Origin: Myxococcales bacterium
GTDB taxonomy: Bacteria > Myxococcota_C > UBA6777
DNA length: 64,000 bases
Direction of reading: 5' to 3'
Assembly (NCBI GenBank): GCA_020632975.1
Contig: JACKEL010000001.1
Span: forward strand, 372,001 to 436,000
This document shows, piece by piece, positions 30,181 to 40,882 of this stretch (position 1 is its first letter; every line of letters begins with the position of its first letter). The position numbers were made by a program, and so were the translations under genes. Under the pieces are notes generated by a model. The model did no database searches. It saw only the letters and a program-made list of their open reading frames with translations, and was not told where the DNA came from.

Positions 30181-31618
30181 CACCTGCGACACAAACACAC
30201 CTTGCAACAGTGGACTCACTTGTCAGGGTGGCACTTGTGCGGCAGCAGGCGAAACCACCCAAGAGAGCGGCCCAGCAGAAGTAGCCCCCGAAGATGCCGG
30301 TCCCACCGAGCGTTGTGAACCTGGAACCGCAGGATGTCGCTGTATGGCCCAAGAGTCCTGCCAAACGGGACTGCGTTGCGAAAAAAGCGTTTGTGTCGCG
30401 TGCACAGAGGGAAGCGCAGGATGTCCTTGCAAAAGCGGTGGCGCCTGCGACAACGGACTCACCTGCGAAAACAACCTATGCAGCCGATGCGAAGGCAAAG
30501 CTTATTGCGCTTGTTACAAGAACAACAGTTGCGATGTTGGCCAGCGTTGCGAGTCCAACACCAATGGTAACAACACCTGCAAGCCCTGCTCTGCCCAAGG
30601 AGAACAAGGCTGTAACTGCGAGAAAGACGGCGACTGTTCTTCTGCTTTGTTGTGCGTCAACAAACGCTGTCAGCCTGAAAGCGCGCTCGCACAGATCCCC
30701 AAAGAACCCAAGTGTTATACCCCTTGCACGGGGAATATCCGCGACAGAGACGGCACCATCCGCATCTGTCACCCCAACCTAGGTTTGATGGAAGGCTGTC
30801 AAGTCGGCCAAACCTGCCAAAATGGTAGTTGTGTGGGCGGCGAGAAAAAAGGCGAAGACCTCAAAGCCTCGGCCTATCCGTACTGTATGAGCGACGAAAA
30901 CTGCCCAAGTTGGCAAAGATGTATCCAAGGGCGCTGCTATTCCAATTGCAAGGTCAACTCAGAGTGCCCCAATGGGATGGGATGTTACGCTTACGTCTGT
31001 CGTCAAAAGTGCGACCTGCGGAAAACCGAATGTTCTCCTGATGAGACCTGCCAAAATGTAGGCTCAACCCAAGAAGAAGGCTTTTGTTTGCCTTCGCCCG
31101 CCCCTCAGACTTCTTCGGACACTTTGACAAACACGGTCAAGGAAGTCTTTCTCGTATCTAGCAAAGAGTTGAGCTTCACAAACCGCGAAAAACGTCCAGA
31201 GATCGCTCTCACCAACCAAAGCGAGTATCCGCTCCAAGTCAAGATCACCCGAGAGTCCGATACTACAGGCGAAAGCAAGCCTTTGTCTTGGTTGACCGTA
31301 GATGTCTGCCAAACCTACACAGACACCGCGCGCAGCCAGTGCCAAACTTACACCAACAAGCCCACAGCCCAAGAGCCTTTTTCTGTGGAAGTCCCCGCCA
31401 AAGGCCGCGTCATCCTCAAGATCCTTGGTGCTGAGCAAGTGCCCCAGCAAAAGCTGATCTATTCGGGCGTTTTGCGCATCCAAAGCGGCGAAACCAAACA
31501 ACGCCTCGATGTTCGCTACAGACGCAGCACCAACGGGCGCTGGCAAGGCAAGATTCATTCATTTGGTAACTTCGACGACACCCAGATCAGCCAGTTTCCT
31601 GGCTTCAGACAGCCTTGA
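30083..31618 (+). CDS. N-terminal piece of A3: lipoprotein signal, Cys modules, beta domain
   Basis: Readable 511-codon fragment. After the YGC lipobox come Cys modules (CTCDTNTPCNSGLTC, CRCMAQESCQTGLRC, CPCKSGGACDNGLTC, CACYKNNSCDVGQRC) and then the beta-rich domain (FLVSSKELSFTNREKRPEI, then GRVILKILGAEQVPQQK). It runs into a stop 13 bases after a one-base insertion. Confidence 0.7.
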   Translation: MFTRSFFFSLLLLLGAALQYGCTGPECPGKQGCTCDTNTPCNSGLTCQGGTCAAAGETTQESGPAEVAPEDAGPTERCEPGTAGCRCMAQESCQTGLRCEKSVCVACTEGSAGCPCKSGGACDNGLTCENNLCSRCEGKAYCACYKNNSCDVGQRCESNTNGNNTCKPCSAQGEQGCNCEKDGDCSSALLCVNKRCQPESALAQIPKEPKCYTPCTGNIRDRDGTIRICHPNLGLMEGCQVGQTCQNGSCVGGEKKGEDLKASAYPYCMSDENCPSWQRCIQGRCYSNCKVNSECPNGMGCYAYVCRQKCDLRKTECSPDETCQNVGSTQEEGFCLPSPAPQTSSDTLTNTVKEVFLVSSKELSFTNREKRPEIALTNQSEYPLQVKITRESDTTGESKPLSWLTVDVCQTYTDTARSQCQTYTNKPTAQEPFSVEVPAKGRVILKILGAEQVPQQKLIYSGVLRIQSGETKQRLDVRYRRSTNGRWQGKIHSFGNFDDTQISQFPGFRQP

Positions 31619-34007
31619 GATCCGTTCCTTGAAAAACGCGTTTCTGCGACGTTGATCAACTTCAAACGCCGTGAACTGACCTTTGACCAGTGGAAAGCCA
31701 TCCTAGAGTCCCTTCGCACGGAGAGTTGGCAACTGACGCGCGTTCTCAATGACTGCAAGAGACTCTACAGCACACAAGCTTCCGAAGACGTCGCGTGCTA
31801 TCCTTCTGCATCTTCAGAAAAGGTTACGAGATCCTCTCTATAGCCAACGCGAAGCTCCTGTCCCTTCGGGGGTAACGTCGCTGGATCTGGCGCTTGATGT
31901 CAAAGAGGCAGGCTCTGGATGGGAAGGACGCATCGTTTCAAGCGAAACCTTACATTATCCGGGCGATCCTCAAATCAAGATCGGCTTTAGCGAAGCCCCT
32001 GGAACCAGCACGATGTCCGCCCTTACCTCTCTGTCAGCAGTGGTCGATCTTGGAGGTCGCTATCATGTCGATAGCAGCGCTGCTTGTGACAATGCCACAG
32101 ACTTTCAAAAGTCCACCTATCCTTGGTTTATCCCTGGTTTTACAGAGGAACATCCGCACGCACAGGAAGTCTCTTCCGCGAACGTTCGGAGTGTCGGTCA
32201 CAAACGACCCCCAAGAAGATCCCCAGCGGTGCAAGTGCTGAACAAAAAGCCCTGATCTTCTCCTACAACCAAAGCTCTTAGCGCTGCCAATCCCATCCCC
32301 AACGGTCGAACTTTCCGCCGAACCTTGAGCTTGTGGATGGTGTCTTGTACGAAAACCAAGTCTTCTTTCGCCATCGTGCGCGAACGCTTTACCAGCCCCT
32401 TGCATCTAGCAACAACGCGGATCTGGCGAAAGATTGGGTGCGTTACGGTTATATGTTGCTGCGTTACGTGGAAAGCGACTTCAAAGAAGAACAAGCCCAA
32501 GGCAACGCCCCTCAAGCTGTACAGACAACGGAGGCTGCGCAAGCAACGAGACTTGCGAAGCAAGGTCTTTGCCAAGGCTCCCAGCCAACTCAAGCAAGTG
32601 GTATGCAGCCCAGAGATCGTCAAATCCGCGGTGAATCGGTCACTTACAAAGATCAGTGATCTTCAATCATTGGAGTGCTGACGAGCTTACAAGCCTCGTT
32701 GATACATTGATGGGTGAGCAAAGCACAAGCGTCACAAACAACACCAACCTGCAAATCAAACGCAGCGAAAACAACGGAAAAGTCGAATACACCTACGGAG
32801 AGATGGTAAGGCGCGCTACATCCACTATCTTTGCGAGGATACACGACAGTTTGACGGCGGTCCCATCGACAATCCCCAAGACTGTCCATCAGGAAGCCGT
32901 GTCATCTACTTTGAATACGACCCCTGATGAGATCCTGCGCGCCAATCCTTGTCAAAGCAGGACCTCCCAGCTCCCCATCAATGCGACACCACGTTGCAAC
33001 AACTTCGTTGCAAGCAGCGACTTCCGCGAAGATGTACCTTTTCCGCTGCGAAGATACCAACGCCGTGATCTGCAACAACAACCGCAAAGACATGCGCGAA
33101 GGAAAGATCTTCTTCAAACCTTCCAACCAAAGCAACTTTGTGTCGTCGCTCGCTCCCCATCGAGAAGCCTTTGTTGCAAGGCTTTTCGTTACCGCATCAA
33201 GTTCCAGTCGCGTTCAGGTCAGTCCTCGCTTTTGCCCCTGAGATCTGCAACAAGAACTTTGGTTCACAGATCCCTATTGCTATGACCCCGTTGTGATCGA
33301 AGAGATCGAACAACGCGTCAACTGCCTTGAAGCCATCTTTAGCGACAGCACGATCAGCCAAAAGCTTGGCGCGGACAGCCGCGCCAAGATCAAGTCCTTC
33401 CTCGAACATGCTTTTCTTACAGCAACCGCCTCGAAAATGGGCAGATCGTCACGGACCAAGGTTTTCGAAACGCTGAACGCTGAACTCAAAGTCATGATGG
33501 GCGACGAAGCTTTTACACGATCGTTGAAGAGTCGTTATGAACTCGCCAACAGCGCGCTGATCTCTTTGAAGGCGATCAGCCTTGAACCCAATGGCGTCCG
33601 TCTTTCGGGAGTTTTGGGCTATGAGATGTACAACCTCTATCTCTCTGTTCATTACTACCAAAGTGTGCTCGACCGCTTTTTATTCGCAGACAGACACCTT
33701 TGTACAATCGTTTCGTCAGACGCAAACGGCCTTCCTTACGGCAGCATCGATCAATAGCTACGTGCGAAAAACTCTTGCTTGCTGCGAGTCGAAAAAGCCC
33801 GTTCTTGGGCGCCATCGCCAAAAAGTACCATCAAATCAACCGCAGCGATCTCGCCCAACAGGTCCTTGAACGCGCTTACATCTCGTCTTATATCGAGCAG
33901 ATCGTCTTGACTCAGCTCCTCAACAACCTGATGACGACGCTCGATAGCAAGCAACTTCCGCAGCTTCAGAAGATATCCAGCTCATCACAAACACCTACAA
34001 CGCTGCG

Positions 34008-34604
34008 TTGATCGACATGCAAGAGTCTTATCAGAAGGTCTTGCGCAAACTCGATTACTTCGGATTCCCCGAAGGTTACGTCCCCTTCCCCGCGCTCTCT
34101 CGTTCGGCCACGGCGTCCACTCCTTTGAATGCGTTTAATACGTCGCTACAAACCGCCAAAGAAAAGATGTATATCGCCCGTGACAAGGAGCAGATCGCAC
34201 TCCAAGACAATCGTAAGTTTGAAACAGATGCCGCCAGCTTTCAAAGCGAACTTGTGAAGCTCGAACAAAGCTACGACGAACAATTGATCCAGATCTGTGG
34301 CGAGCTGAAAGATGGCTCTCGTTCGGTCCCCGCGATCGATACGCCCACCTCTACCGCAATGGAGAGATCAGCGATCCCTGCGGTATGGTCCCAGGAGGCG
34401 CACTTTACCAAGCCTACGCGACATTGGAGCGCGTTGCGCAAGATCTCCCGCAACTTGAGCAACAACGCAACTCCCTCTATGAGCGCATCGACAACGAAAA
34501 ACTGCGTATCCAAAAGTTCTGCTCAGATCGATTCTCTCTCGCGGATATCACTTGGACCACCAAAACAAACAAAAAGACCTCCAACTCAGCCGCGATACCA
34601 ATGA
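34008..34604 (+). CDS. internal piece of A3: helical region
   Basis: Fragment of A3 matching the A1 stretch around 22220-22790: DMQESYQKVLRKLDYFGFPE, then REQIALQ-like helices and SFQSELVKLEQSYDEQL. It is bounded by frameshifts and is not an independent gene. Confidence 0.5.
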   Translation: MIDMQESYQKVLRKLDYFGFPEGYVPFPALSRSATASTPLNAFNTSLQTAKEKMYIARDKEQIALQDNRKFETDAASFQSELVKLEQSYDEQLIQICGELKDGSRSVPAIDTPTSTAMERSAIPAVWSQEAHFTKPTRHWSALRKISRNLSNNATPSMSASTTKNCVSKSSAQIDSLSRISLGPPKQTKRPPTQPRYQ

Positions 34605-35246
34605 CCCTGATCTGGCAAGGTGCGATGCGCGCGATGGCTGGGCTCGCCCAAGTCACCGCAAGCGCACAGTGTGTCTATATCGGCGGAACAGCGGTCAACA
34701 CAGAGTGCCAACTCTCCAAGGTTTCCACGGCGGCCAAGCTCGCGATCTTGATCGCCCAAGAAGCCACAACCATCACCCTTGGCATCCAAGTCAACGATGC
34801 ACGAAAAGAGATGGCCGCCCTTCAACGCGACTTTCCAAAGTCAACGTCCAAACGTCTCCTGCAACGTATGTCCCACAGACAACCCCAGTTGCAATGATGC
34901 TGGCGTCGCCGTGATCTCCAGTCAAAACTATATCGCCCAACTGGCCTTAGAACTCGAAGCCTTCCGCCTTGCACATCTTCACCGCGCAATACAACGCCAG
35001 CTTGCTTGTCTCGCAGTTGATTGGCCTGCAACAAAAGGCCCAAAGACTGATGCGCGAACAATCCGACTCCATCAACAAACTCTGGATGTGCAAGCCGCGC
35101 AAAATGACCCCAACGTCCGCATCTACAAAGAACGATGCGGTGCTCAATGCTGAACGCGCTTTTGAAGAAGCCCTCCAAGAAGCTTCTACAGCCTCACGCT
35201 GATTTACGAGTACTACACAAACTCGACTTACCTGAACAAAGATGAC

Positions 35247-35609
35247 TTGTATCTGGTGCGCATGATCTCTTCAGGAGATAAGAACCTCGAAAGCTACCTT
35301 AGCCAACTCGAACAAGCCTATCGCGACTTTGAAGAACAGTACGGACGTCCTTCGTTGCGGGTGATGGTGCTTTCTTTGCGCGATGACATCTTGAAGATCC
35401 CTAGCATCGATGCAGAGGGAAATCCCACCAGTCTCCAGGATCGAATTCAAGCTTTCCAAAAAGAACTCAACGATCCTAAAAACTACTTCCCTGAAGGTTA
35501 TCTCCAGTTTACTTTTTCCGATTTCTGTGGACCTAAAACTTCTTCTGTATCTCCAATCACTTACGGCCACAAACTGGTTTATGTGGAAGCAGAAAATCAA
35601 AGCAACTGA
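35247..35609 (+). CDS. internal piece of A3: helix bundle before C-terminal sandwich
   Basis: Fragment equivalent to the A2 region at about 29405-29760 (NLESYLSQLEQAYRDFEEQY, then MVLSLRDDILKIPSID). A base gained near 35595 moves the remaining C-terminus into another frame, which ends at 35919. Confidence 0.5.
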   Translation: MYLVRMISSGDKNLESYLSQLEQAYRDFEEQYGRPSLRVMVLSLRDDILKIPSIDAEGNPTSLQDRIQAFQKELNDPKNYFPEGYLQFTFSDFCGPKTSSVSPITYGHKLVYVEAENQSN

Positions 35610-35935
35610 GAAAGGAGATGATGTTGGGAGGGTCTATCTACGACAAAATGGTACAAGCGTGATTCGTGAAGCGAGTGATAACTTTAAATATTACGCGCTT
35701 CCCTCACGAACAGCCAGTGATCAACACCTTTTCAACGGTCATAAAATCTTCGATGCTTCGGTTTACCAAAACTATCGACTCAAAGATCGACCCTTTGGAA
35801 ACAACCAATGGCAACTGCTATTCAACCAAAACAGCGAGAAATCAAATCAAGATATCGTTTTGAATTCCATCAACGATATTGTACTTTACCTCTACTATCA
35901 GGACTTTTCGAAACTATAAAGAAAGCACACCAACC

Positions 35936-36020
35936 AAACGATAAAACCAAAAAGAGAGATTGATTAACAAATCGATCTTCTTTGGGCTTTTGGCACGATG
36001 TGTGCTTTTGGTTTTATAAA
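35936..36020 (+). terminator. candidate terminator / nested inverted repeat after A3
   Basis: ATAAAACCAAAA (35941-35952) pairs perfectly with TTTTGGTTTTAT (36006-36017). A second imperfect hairpin (CCAAAAAGAGAGATTGATT with AATCGATCTTCTTTGG) lies inside. It sits 20 bp after the A3 stop and about 50 bp before the next start. It could end the A1-A3 transcript or stabilise its 3' end. Confidence 0.5.
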
Positions 36021-36321
36021 AAGCGTAAATGTTTGTTTAGAGGACCCCAGACACAGAAAGGCATCATCGTGAAAAAAGCTACATTTTGGTTGGCTGATCG
36101 CAATCCTGTTTATTCTTCCTTCTTGTGGCCCAGCAGCCGTCTGTAAGCCTGGCGATAGTCAAGCCTGCAGCTGTTTCGAGTTGAAGGGCACCCAAAGTTG
36201 TAAAGACGATGGTTCGGGATTTGCGGCTTGTCGCTGTGAAAATACAAACGGCGAGACCGTCAAAGAAGGCGTGCGTTGGTGACGGTGGCGAGTTGGTTTC
36301 CCAACCCGAAGAAGCCACAAC

Positions 36322-36416
36322 GCTGAAGAACCCGCTGCTCCTGAAGAACCTGCTGCTCCTGAAGAGCCCGCTGCTCCTGAAGAGCCCGCAAGCCCTGAAG
36401 AGCCCGCAACACCCGA
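36322..36416 (+). repeat. 18-bp tandem repeats encoding PEEPA tether
   Basis: Five imperfect copies of an 18-base unit (CCTGAAGAGCCCGCTGCT and variants) encode Ala-Pro-Glu-Glu-Pro-Ala repeats. It is a flexible acidic spacer between lipobox domain and the main domain. Confidence 0.8.
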
Positions 36417-37014
36417 GCCACCACTTGTGCATCAGATGAGTTCAAATACAAAGACCAGTGCTACAAAGTCGCGGATTACTGCCAAGGAACACCTCAAACA
36501 ACGACTTTACCAAGTTTTCCACCAAGATCAGGCCGCGATGGTTGAGCCTTTCGAGATCGAGTTTGACCTGATCACCAACAAACCCCTCTTCTGCAAAACC
36601 AAAGACGGCTACTACTACTTGTTTGGGACAGGATACGGCGAGTGTGACAAAGACAAGGACGGTTGGATCAACATCGAAGCCTACCGCGCTGTCACCTCGA
36701 CCGATCCGCAAATCCGAAACAACGCACGTTGTAGCCTCAAAAGTTCCAACACATCGTGTATCACGCAGAAGGCGGACAAGTTCAAGTCCAAAAGCTCGAT
36801 AACGAAGCTGCGATGGTCGAAACCTTCCGCAACGACGGTGGTGAGCAGTTGATGAACCTCCCCTCTACACCAAAGATCAAGCCCCTTGCCCAAAGGAACC
36901 AGCAGCCTTTGTACGTGTCGATGCGGACTGTAATGGTTTGCTTTTTGTTACCAAGGACAGTGCGTAGAAGGTCGTCGTTTTGAACCCGCAGAGATCAACA
37001 CCCCTGACCAAAGG

Positions 37015-38001
37015 ATGTATCGCAGGTCTCGACCTCAACCACAACGGTCTCGACGACGCCACCGAAGGCCCCAACGATACACCAACCCTACAACAGAGTT
37101 TAAGCCCCTACTCAACGCGGGTTACTTTATCGAACTTCATTACGGAAACTACCAAGAAGACTACGACAACGGCGGAACCAAGATCGCGGCTTACCACGTC
37201 TATGAGCGTTCCCGTGGCAAAACGCCCGCACTACAGGGCCTTGCACTGAACTGCCAAGAAAACAAAGATGCCTTCCAACCCGATTATTGGAAGACTTGTA
37301 CGCTCAAAGACAACCAAAAGTGCCAAGATCCCAACGATCCCACCAAGTTGAAAGCTGGTTTGACCCATTGTTGGTTGAAAGATACCCAGCGTTTGATCCC
37401 CAGCTTGTTCAAGTGCGCAGTCTTCGACACCAACACGAACAAAGATATCCCCGAAGGCTACTTTAACCCCGACAACTACGGCTTTTCGAAGAAGTACAAC
37501 CGCAGCGTGTGTAACATCAAAGCCAAGATCAACGAAAACGATCCCACCCAACGCGACTTTGAGTTTGAATGTTCGGTCGATGATGGAACCCATGCACCCG
37601 ACCCCACCAAACAAGAAGTCGGCTGGGCTTGTGTAGGCTTCCAAACCTACGCGGCTCCCACGGATTACCTTGGCGGTTGTATCGACGAAAAAGCCGAACA
37701 AGTCTGTGGAACCACCAAAGACAACGAGACTGTCACCTACATTAAACACGAAACAGACAGCTACGGTTTGGTCCGTGCCTACGCACCTTGCGGTACCTCC
37801 AACGGAAAAGGCGAGTGCGACAAAGCACGACGTGTCTGTACAGGCGGAAACTGGCTGGCTTGTGACAAGTGCGACCACTGCCCCCAAACAACCACTGGCC
37901 AACAAACGATTTGTCCTGGCGGTGTCTGGCCCTCAGACTCTTGTAAAGCTCCTCAAAGGCCCTACCAACGAGACTTGCGATGGTCTCGACAACGACTGTG
38001 A
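37015..38001 (+). CDS. readable central piece of the MopE-like lipoprotein
   Basis: Open stretch of 328 codons. The protein-like part starts near 37110 (LNAGYFIELHYGNYQEDYDN) and includes several cysteines (CQENKDAFQPDYWKTC, then CSVDDGTHAPD) and a CDKCDHCPQ cluster. The frame is lost at about 37965, just before the first DNDCDG metal-binding motif. Confidence 0.5.
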   Translation: MYRRSRPQPQRSRRRHRRPQRYTNPTTEFKPLLNAGYFIELHYGNYQEDYDNGGTKIAAYHVYERSRGKTPALQGLALNCQENKDAFQPDYWKTCTLKDNQKCQDPNDPTKLKAGLTHCWLKDTQRLIPSLFKCAVFDTNTNKDIPEGYFNPDNYGFSKKYNRSVCNIKAKINENDPTQRDFEFECSVDDGTHAPDPTKQEVGWACVGFQTYAAPTDYLGGCIDEKAEQVCGTTKDNETVTYIKHETDSYGLVRAYAPCGTSNGKGECDKARRVCTGGNWLACDKCDHCPQTTTGQQTICPGGVWPSDSCKAPQRPYQRDLRWSRQRL

Positions 38002-38133
38002 TGGCAAGATCGATGAAGGTATCGCCACCACCACTTACTACAAAGATGGCGACAACGACACATACGGCGATCCCTTTACCAAAGAAGACAAGTGCCCCGC
38101 ACAAGCTCCCCAGCGGTTACGTGACGCGAGCAG

Positions 38134-38742
38134 GTGACTGCGACGACGCCAAAAGCGCCATCAAACCGAGTGCCACGGATGTTTGCGATGGTGTGGACAA
38201 CGACTGTGATGGTCGCGTCGATGAAGGCAACACCACAGCCAAATACTACAAAGACGATGATGGCGATGGCTACGGCGAAAAAGACCACAACACCAGAGTA
38301 CACAGGTTGCACCATGAGCGGCAACAGCGGCAAGATCTGCGCAACCGACAAAAACGGCAACTACGCTTGTGTGTCGAAGACTTACACCAACAGCAACGGT
38401 CAGTCGCGCACTTACAAGACCAGCAACACAGACTGTTGCGATAGCGATGCTAACGCCAAGCCCGGTCAAACCACTTACTTCTCCAGTCAAAACGCCTGCG
38501 GTAGCTGGGATTACAACTGCGATGGTTCGACCTCCAAAGGTGAAGCAGGAAAGACCACCACCACGCTCAACTTCTGTAACTGCGAAACCAAAGTCCCCTA
38601 CACTGAAAAAGCCCATGCTTGGTGCTATACAGATAACGAAAGAAGCAGTGACTGCGGCGAAAACGACCCCAATGCCCTCAGCAGCAGCGACGACTGGAAC
38701 TGGGATCGCAGCCTGATCTCGAAGTGTGATACTTTTTGGTGA
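38134..38742 (+). CDS. readable 3' piece of the MopE-like lipoprotein
   Basis: This open frame's first about 50 codons are out of frame. From about 38300 the true reading starts (YTGCTMSGNSGKICATDKNG). It is Ser/Asn/Cys-rich with SGNSGKIC, NACGSWDYNCDGSTSKG and FCNCETKVPYT. It stops after a shift near 38730. Confidence 0.45.
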   Translation: MTATTPKAPSNRVPRMFAMVWTTTVMVASMKATPQPNTTKTMMAMATAKKTTTPEYTGCTMSGNSGKICATDKNGNYACVSKTYTNSNGQSRTYKTSNTDCCDSDANAKPGQTTYFSSQNACGSWDYNCDGSTSKGEAGKTTTTLNFCNCETKVPYTEKAHAWCYTDNERSSDCGENDPNALSSSDDWNWDRSLISKCDTFW

Positions 38743-39304
38743 TAACTGCAAAACCACCCCAACCAACGGGAACTTTGCTTGCATCATCGAAGACAAACAC
38801 GAATACAACATCACTGGAAACTTCAGTAAGACCTGCACAAAGAGCTGCTCGATTGCAGGAAACGGAAGCATGGGTGTGTCGTGCGGCGCTTCTGATCTCA
38901 ATGACAAAAGCAAGAGCTACCAAGCAGGGATGGATAGCAGCTTCAACCTCACGGACAAACTGTTTCGCCATCCAAACCTCACAGTTTGGAAGCAACACCA
39001 CCTGTCACTTTATGAAAGATGGTTCTGTCCCCAACCTGCGGTGATGTCACATTACACCATCAACAAGCGCCGCCGCAAAGCACACCTGGCTACGACTCTG
39101 GTTATGTCACGGCCTGTAGCGGAAGCAGTGGTGAATGCACTGTAACATGGCGAAAATACTGCAAGTTCTATCACAAAGTCGATTACAGTTCCGAGCTACA
39201 CCTACTTCAAAGAAAACCCCTCTACAGGTGTCCAAGTCGGCTGCCGCTAATCGACATCTCCCCCCCTCTATAGGATTTCTAGCCCCAAAGAAACAACACA
39301 TTCA

Positions 39305-39350
39305 AAACGAGGTTTGCTGATGAACATCAGCAAACCTCGTTTATGTTTTT
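39305..39350 (+). terminator. strong intrinsic terminator
   Basis: An 18-bp perfect stem (39305-39322 with 39325-39342, AAACGAGGTTTGCTGATG arm) with a two-base loop is followed by ATGTTTTT. It lies 55 bp after the MopE-like gene and divides it from the C1q genes. The symmetry means it could also act on the minus strand. Confidence 0.85.
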
Positions 39351-40217
39351 CCCTACCTAAAAGAACAAAAATCGGGACAAACTTGCTGAGGTCTCCAAAG
39401 TGTTGATTTGCCTCCTCCTCCCGCCATGAAAAAACATCCACTTCCCAAGACCTCGTTCATTCGTTGCATAACTATCTTATGAGGTGACCAGCACATCCCC
39501 TGAACCAAATCATCAAAGGATTTGATGATGATTTTCCACCAAAGCTATTCTCCCAAAAGTCCTCCGCTCTCGTCGTTTTCGATGCTCGTTGCCTTTCTTT
39601 TTGCCGTTGCTCTTTGTTTACAACTCGGATGCGACGGGACCACAACCCCGATGGTGGAAGTGGCGATTGTGGCGGGGTTTGCCAAGCTGAAACGAAGAGT
39701 GCGTCCAAGGCCAGTTTTGTCTCGCCAAATGTGCCGCCAGTGAGATTCGCTGTGGGTGCCAAGTGCATCGACGCCAAGACCAGTACCACTCACTGCGGAA
39801 AGTGCGACAACGCCTGCAAAACGGGTGAGTCCTGCCAAGAGGGAACCTGCAAAACAGGCGCATCCTGTGGGACTGATGAGACCGATTGCAGCGGCACTTG
39901 CGCCAACCTCAAAACAGACGCAACAAACTGCGGAACCTGCGGAACCACTTGTGCCACGGGCGAATCCTGCCAAGAAGGTGTTTGCAAAACAGGTTCCGCA
40001 TGCGCCACGGGGAGAAACCGACTGTAACGGTACTTGCGTCAACCTCAAGACCAACAAAGCGAACTGTGGAACTTGCGGAAACGCCTGTGGGACCGACCTT
40101 GTGTGCGAAGACGGCGCCTGTAAGTGCCAAGGTTCCGCCACTGACTGCAACGGAACTTGTGTCGATACCCAAAGCAGCGATGCCAACTGCGGGGCTTGTG
40201 GAAACGCTTGCGCATCC

Positions 40218-40404
40218 ACCCCAATACTGCGACGTGGGCAAGTGCGTCTGTCCCACGGGGCAAACCGCTTGTGGAAGCGAATGCGTTGATATCAAATCAG
40301 ACGACAAAAACTGCGGGGCTTGCGAGACGATTTGCGCTTCAGGTGAAAGTTGTTTTGAAGGAACTTGCAAGTCCAAGTGCCCCACAGGACAAACAGAGTG
40401 CGAC
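40218..40404 (+). repeat. 187-bp segment near-identical to 45049-45236
   Basis: This part of the Cys array (about two units, starting CCAATACTGCGACG) matches the paralogous gene almost base for base, while neighbouring units differ at many third positions. Recent gene conversion is the simple explanation. Confidence 0.7.
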
Positions 40405-40882
40405 AGAACTGCACAGATACCCAGACCGACGACAAAAACTGCGGCTCCTGCGGGACCATCTGTCAAACGGGTGAGACCTGCCAAAGTGGGACCTGTGGTG
40501 TTCCTTGTACCAATGGGCAGACCTCTTGTGGTGGCGCTTGCGTTGACCCCCAAACGGACACCCAAAACTGCGGTGTTTGCGGAACCACCTGCCAAACAGG
40601 CGAGATCTGCGAGGCAGGCACTTGTAGAAACAAGGCTGCCCCATAGGACAAACCTCTTGTAGCGGCGCTTGTGTAAGCCTCCAAAACGACAAAGCCAACT
40701 GTGGTAACTTGGAACGCGCCAACTGTTCGAGTGGTGAGTTTTGTTCCAAAGGTATCTGCGGGAAACGCATGTGCAAGCGATGAAACCGAATGCAACGGCG
40801 TTTGTATCCGTACCCAAGTCGATCCCCAAAACTGCGGCGCTTGCGGTACCACCTGCGCAACAGGCGAGGTTTGTAGCCAAAG

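Larger units (their letters stand above)
18272..35919 (+). repeat. tandem triplicated gene array A1-A2-A3
   Basis: Three head-to-tail copies of a gene of about 5.9 kb (18272-24173, 24173-30083, 30083-35919). A1 and A2 are near-identical over long stretches of the middle part. A3 is more diverged in the middle but shares its leader with A2. Copies are joined by TGATG overlaps. Confidence 0.9.
30083..35919 (+). pseudogene. giant Cys-rich coiled-coil lipoprotein A3 (many frameshifts)
   Basis: Third paralog, about 1,940 residues when repaired. The ATG at 30083 overlaps the A2 stop, with the same signal peptide as A2. It is intact to about 31605, where one extra G (CCTGGCTTC for the expected CCTGCTTC) shifts the frame. 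Numerous small indels then continue to about 35600. The C-terminal end (YFPEGYLQFTF, later SINDIVLYLYYQDFSKL) is recognisable in pieces. The sequence has diverged from A1/A2 at many codons yet stays coding-like across frames. A long inverted repeat follows the stop. Confidence 0.75.
36069..39250 (+). pseudogene. MopE-like lipoprotein with metal-binding repeats (many frameshifts)
   Basis: The GTG at 36069 follows GAAAGG by eight bases. Allowing one base shift near 36088, the leader reads LIAILFILPSCGPAAVC, a good lipobox, followed by the SQACSCFELKGTQSC type motif common in myxobacterial lipoproteins. Next is a PEEPA-rich tether, then a large domain with EF-like DKDKDG, and two MopE-type motifs (CDGLDNDCDGKIDEG and CDGVDNDCDGRVDEG) around 37975-38230. 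The end is a Ser/Asn-rich Cys region terminating VQVGCR at 39250. At least ten single-base shifts interrupt it. The role is probably extracellular metal or calcium binding; the substrate is unknown. Confidence 0.65.
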
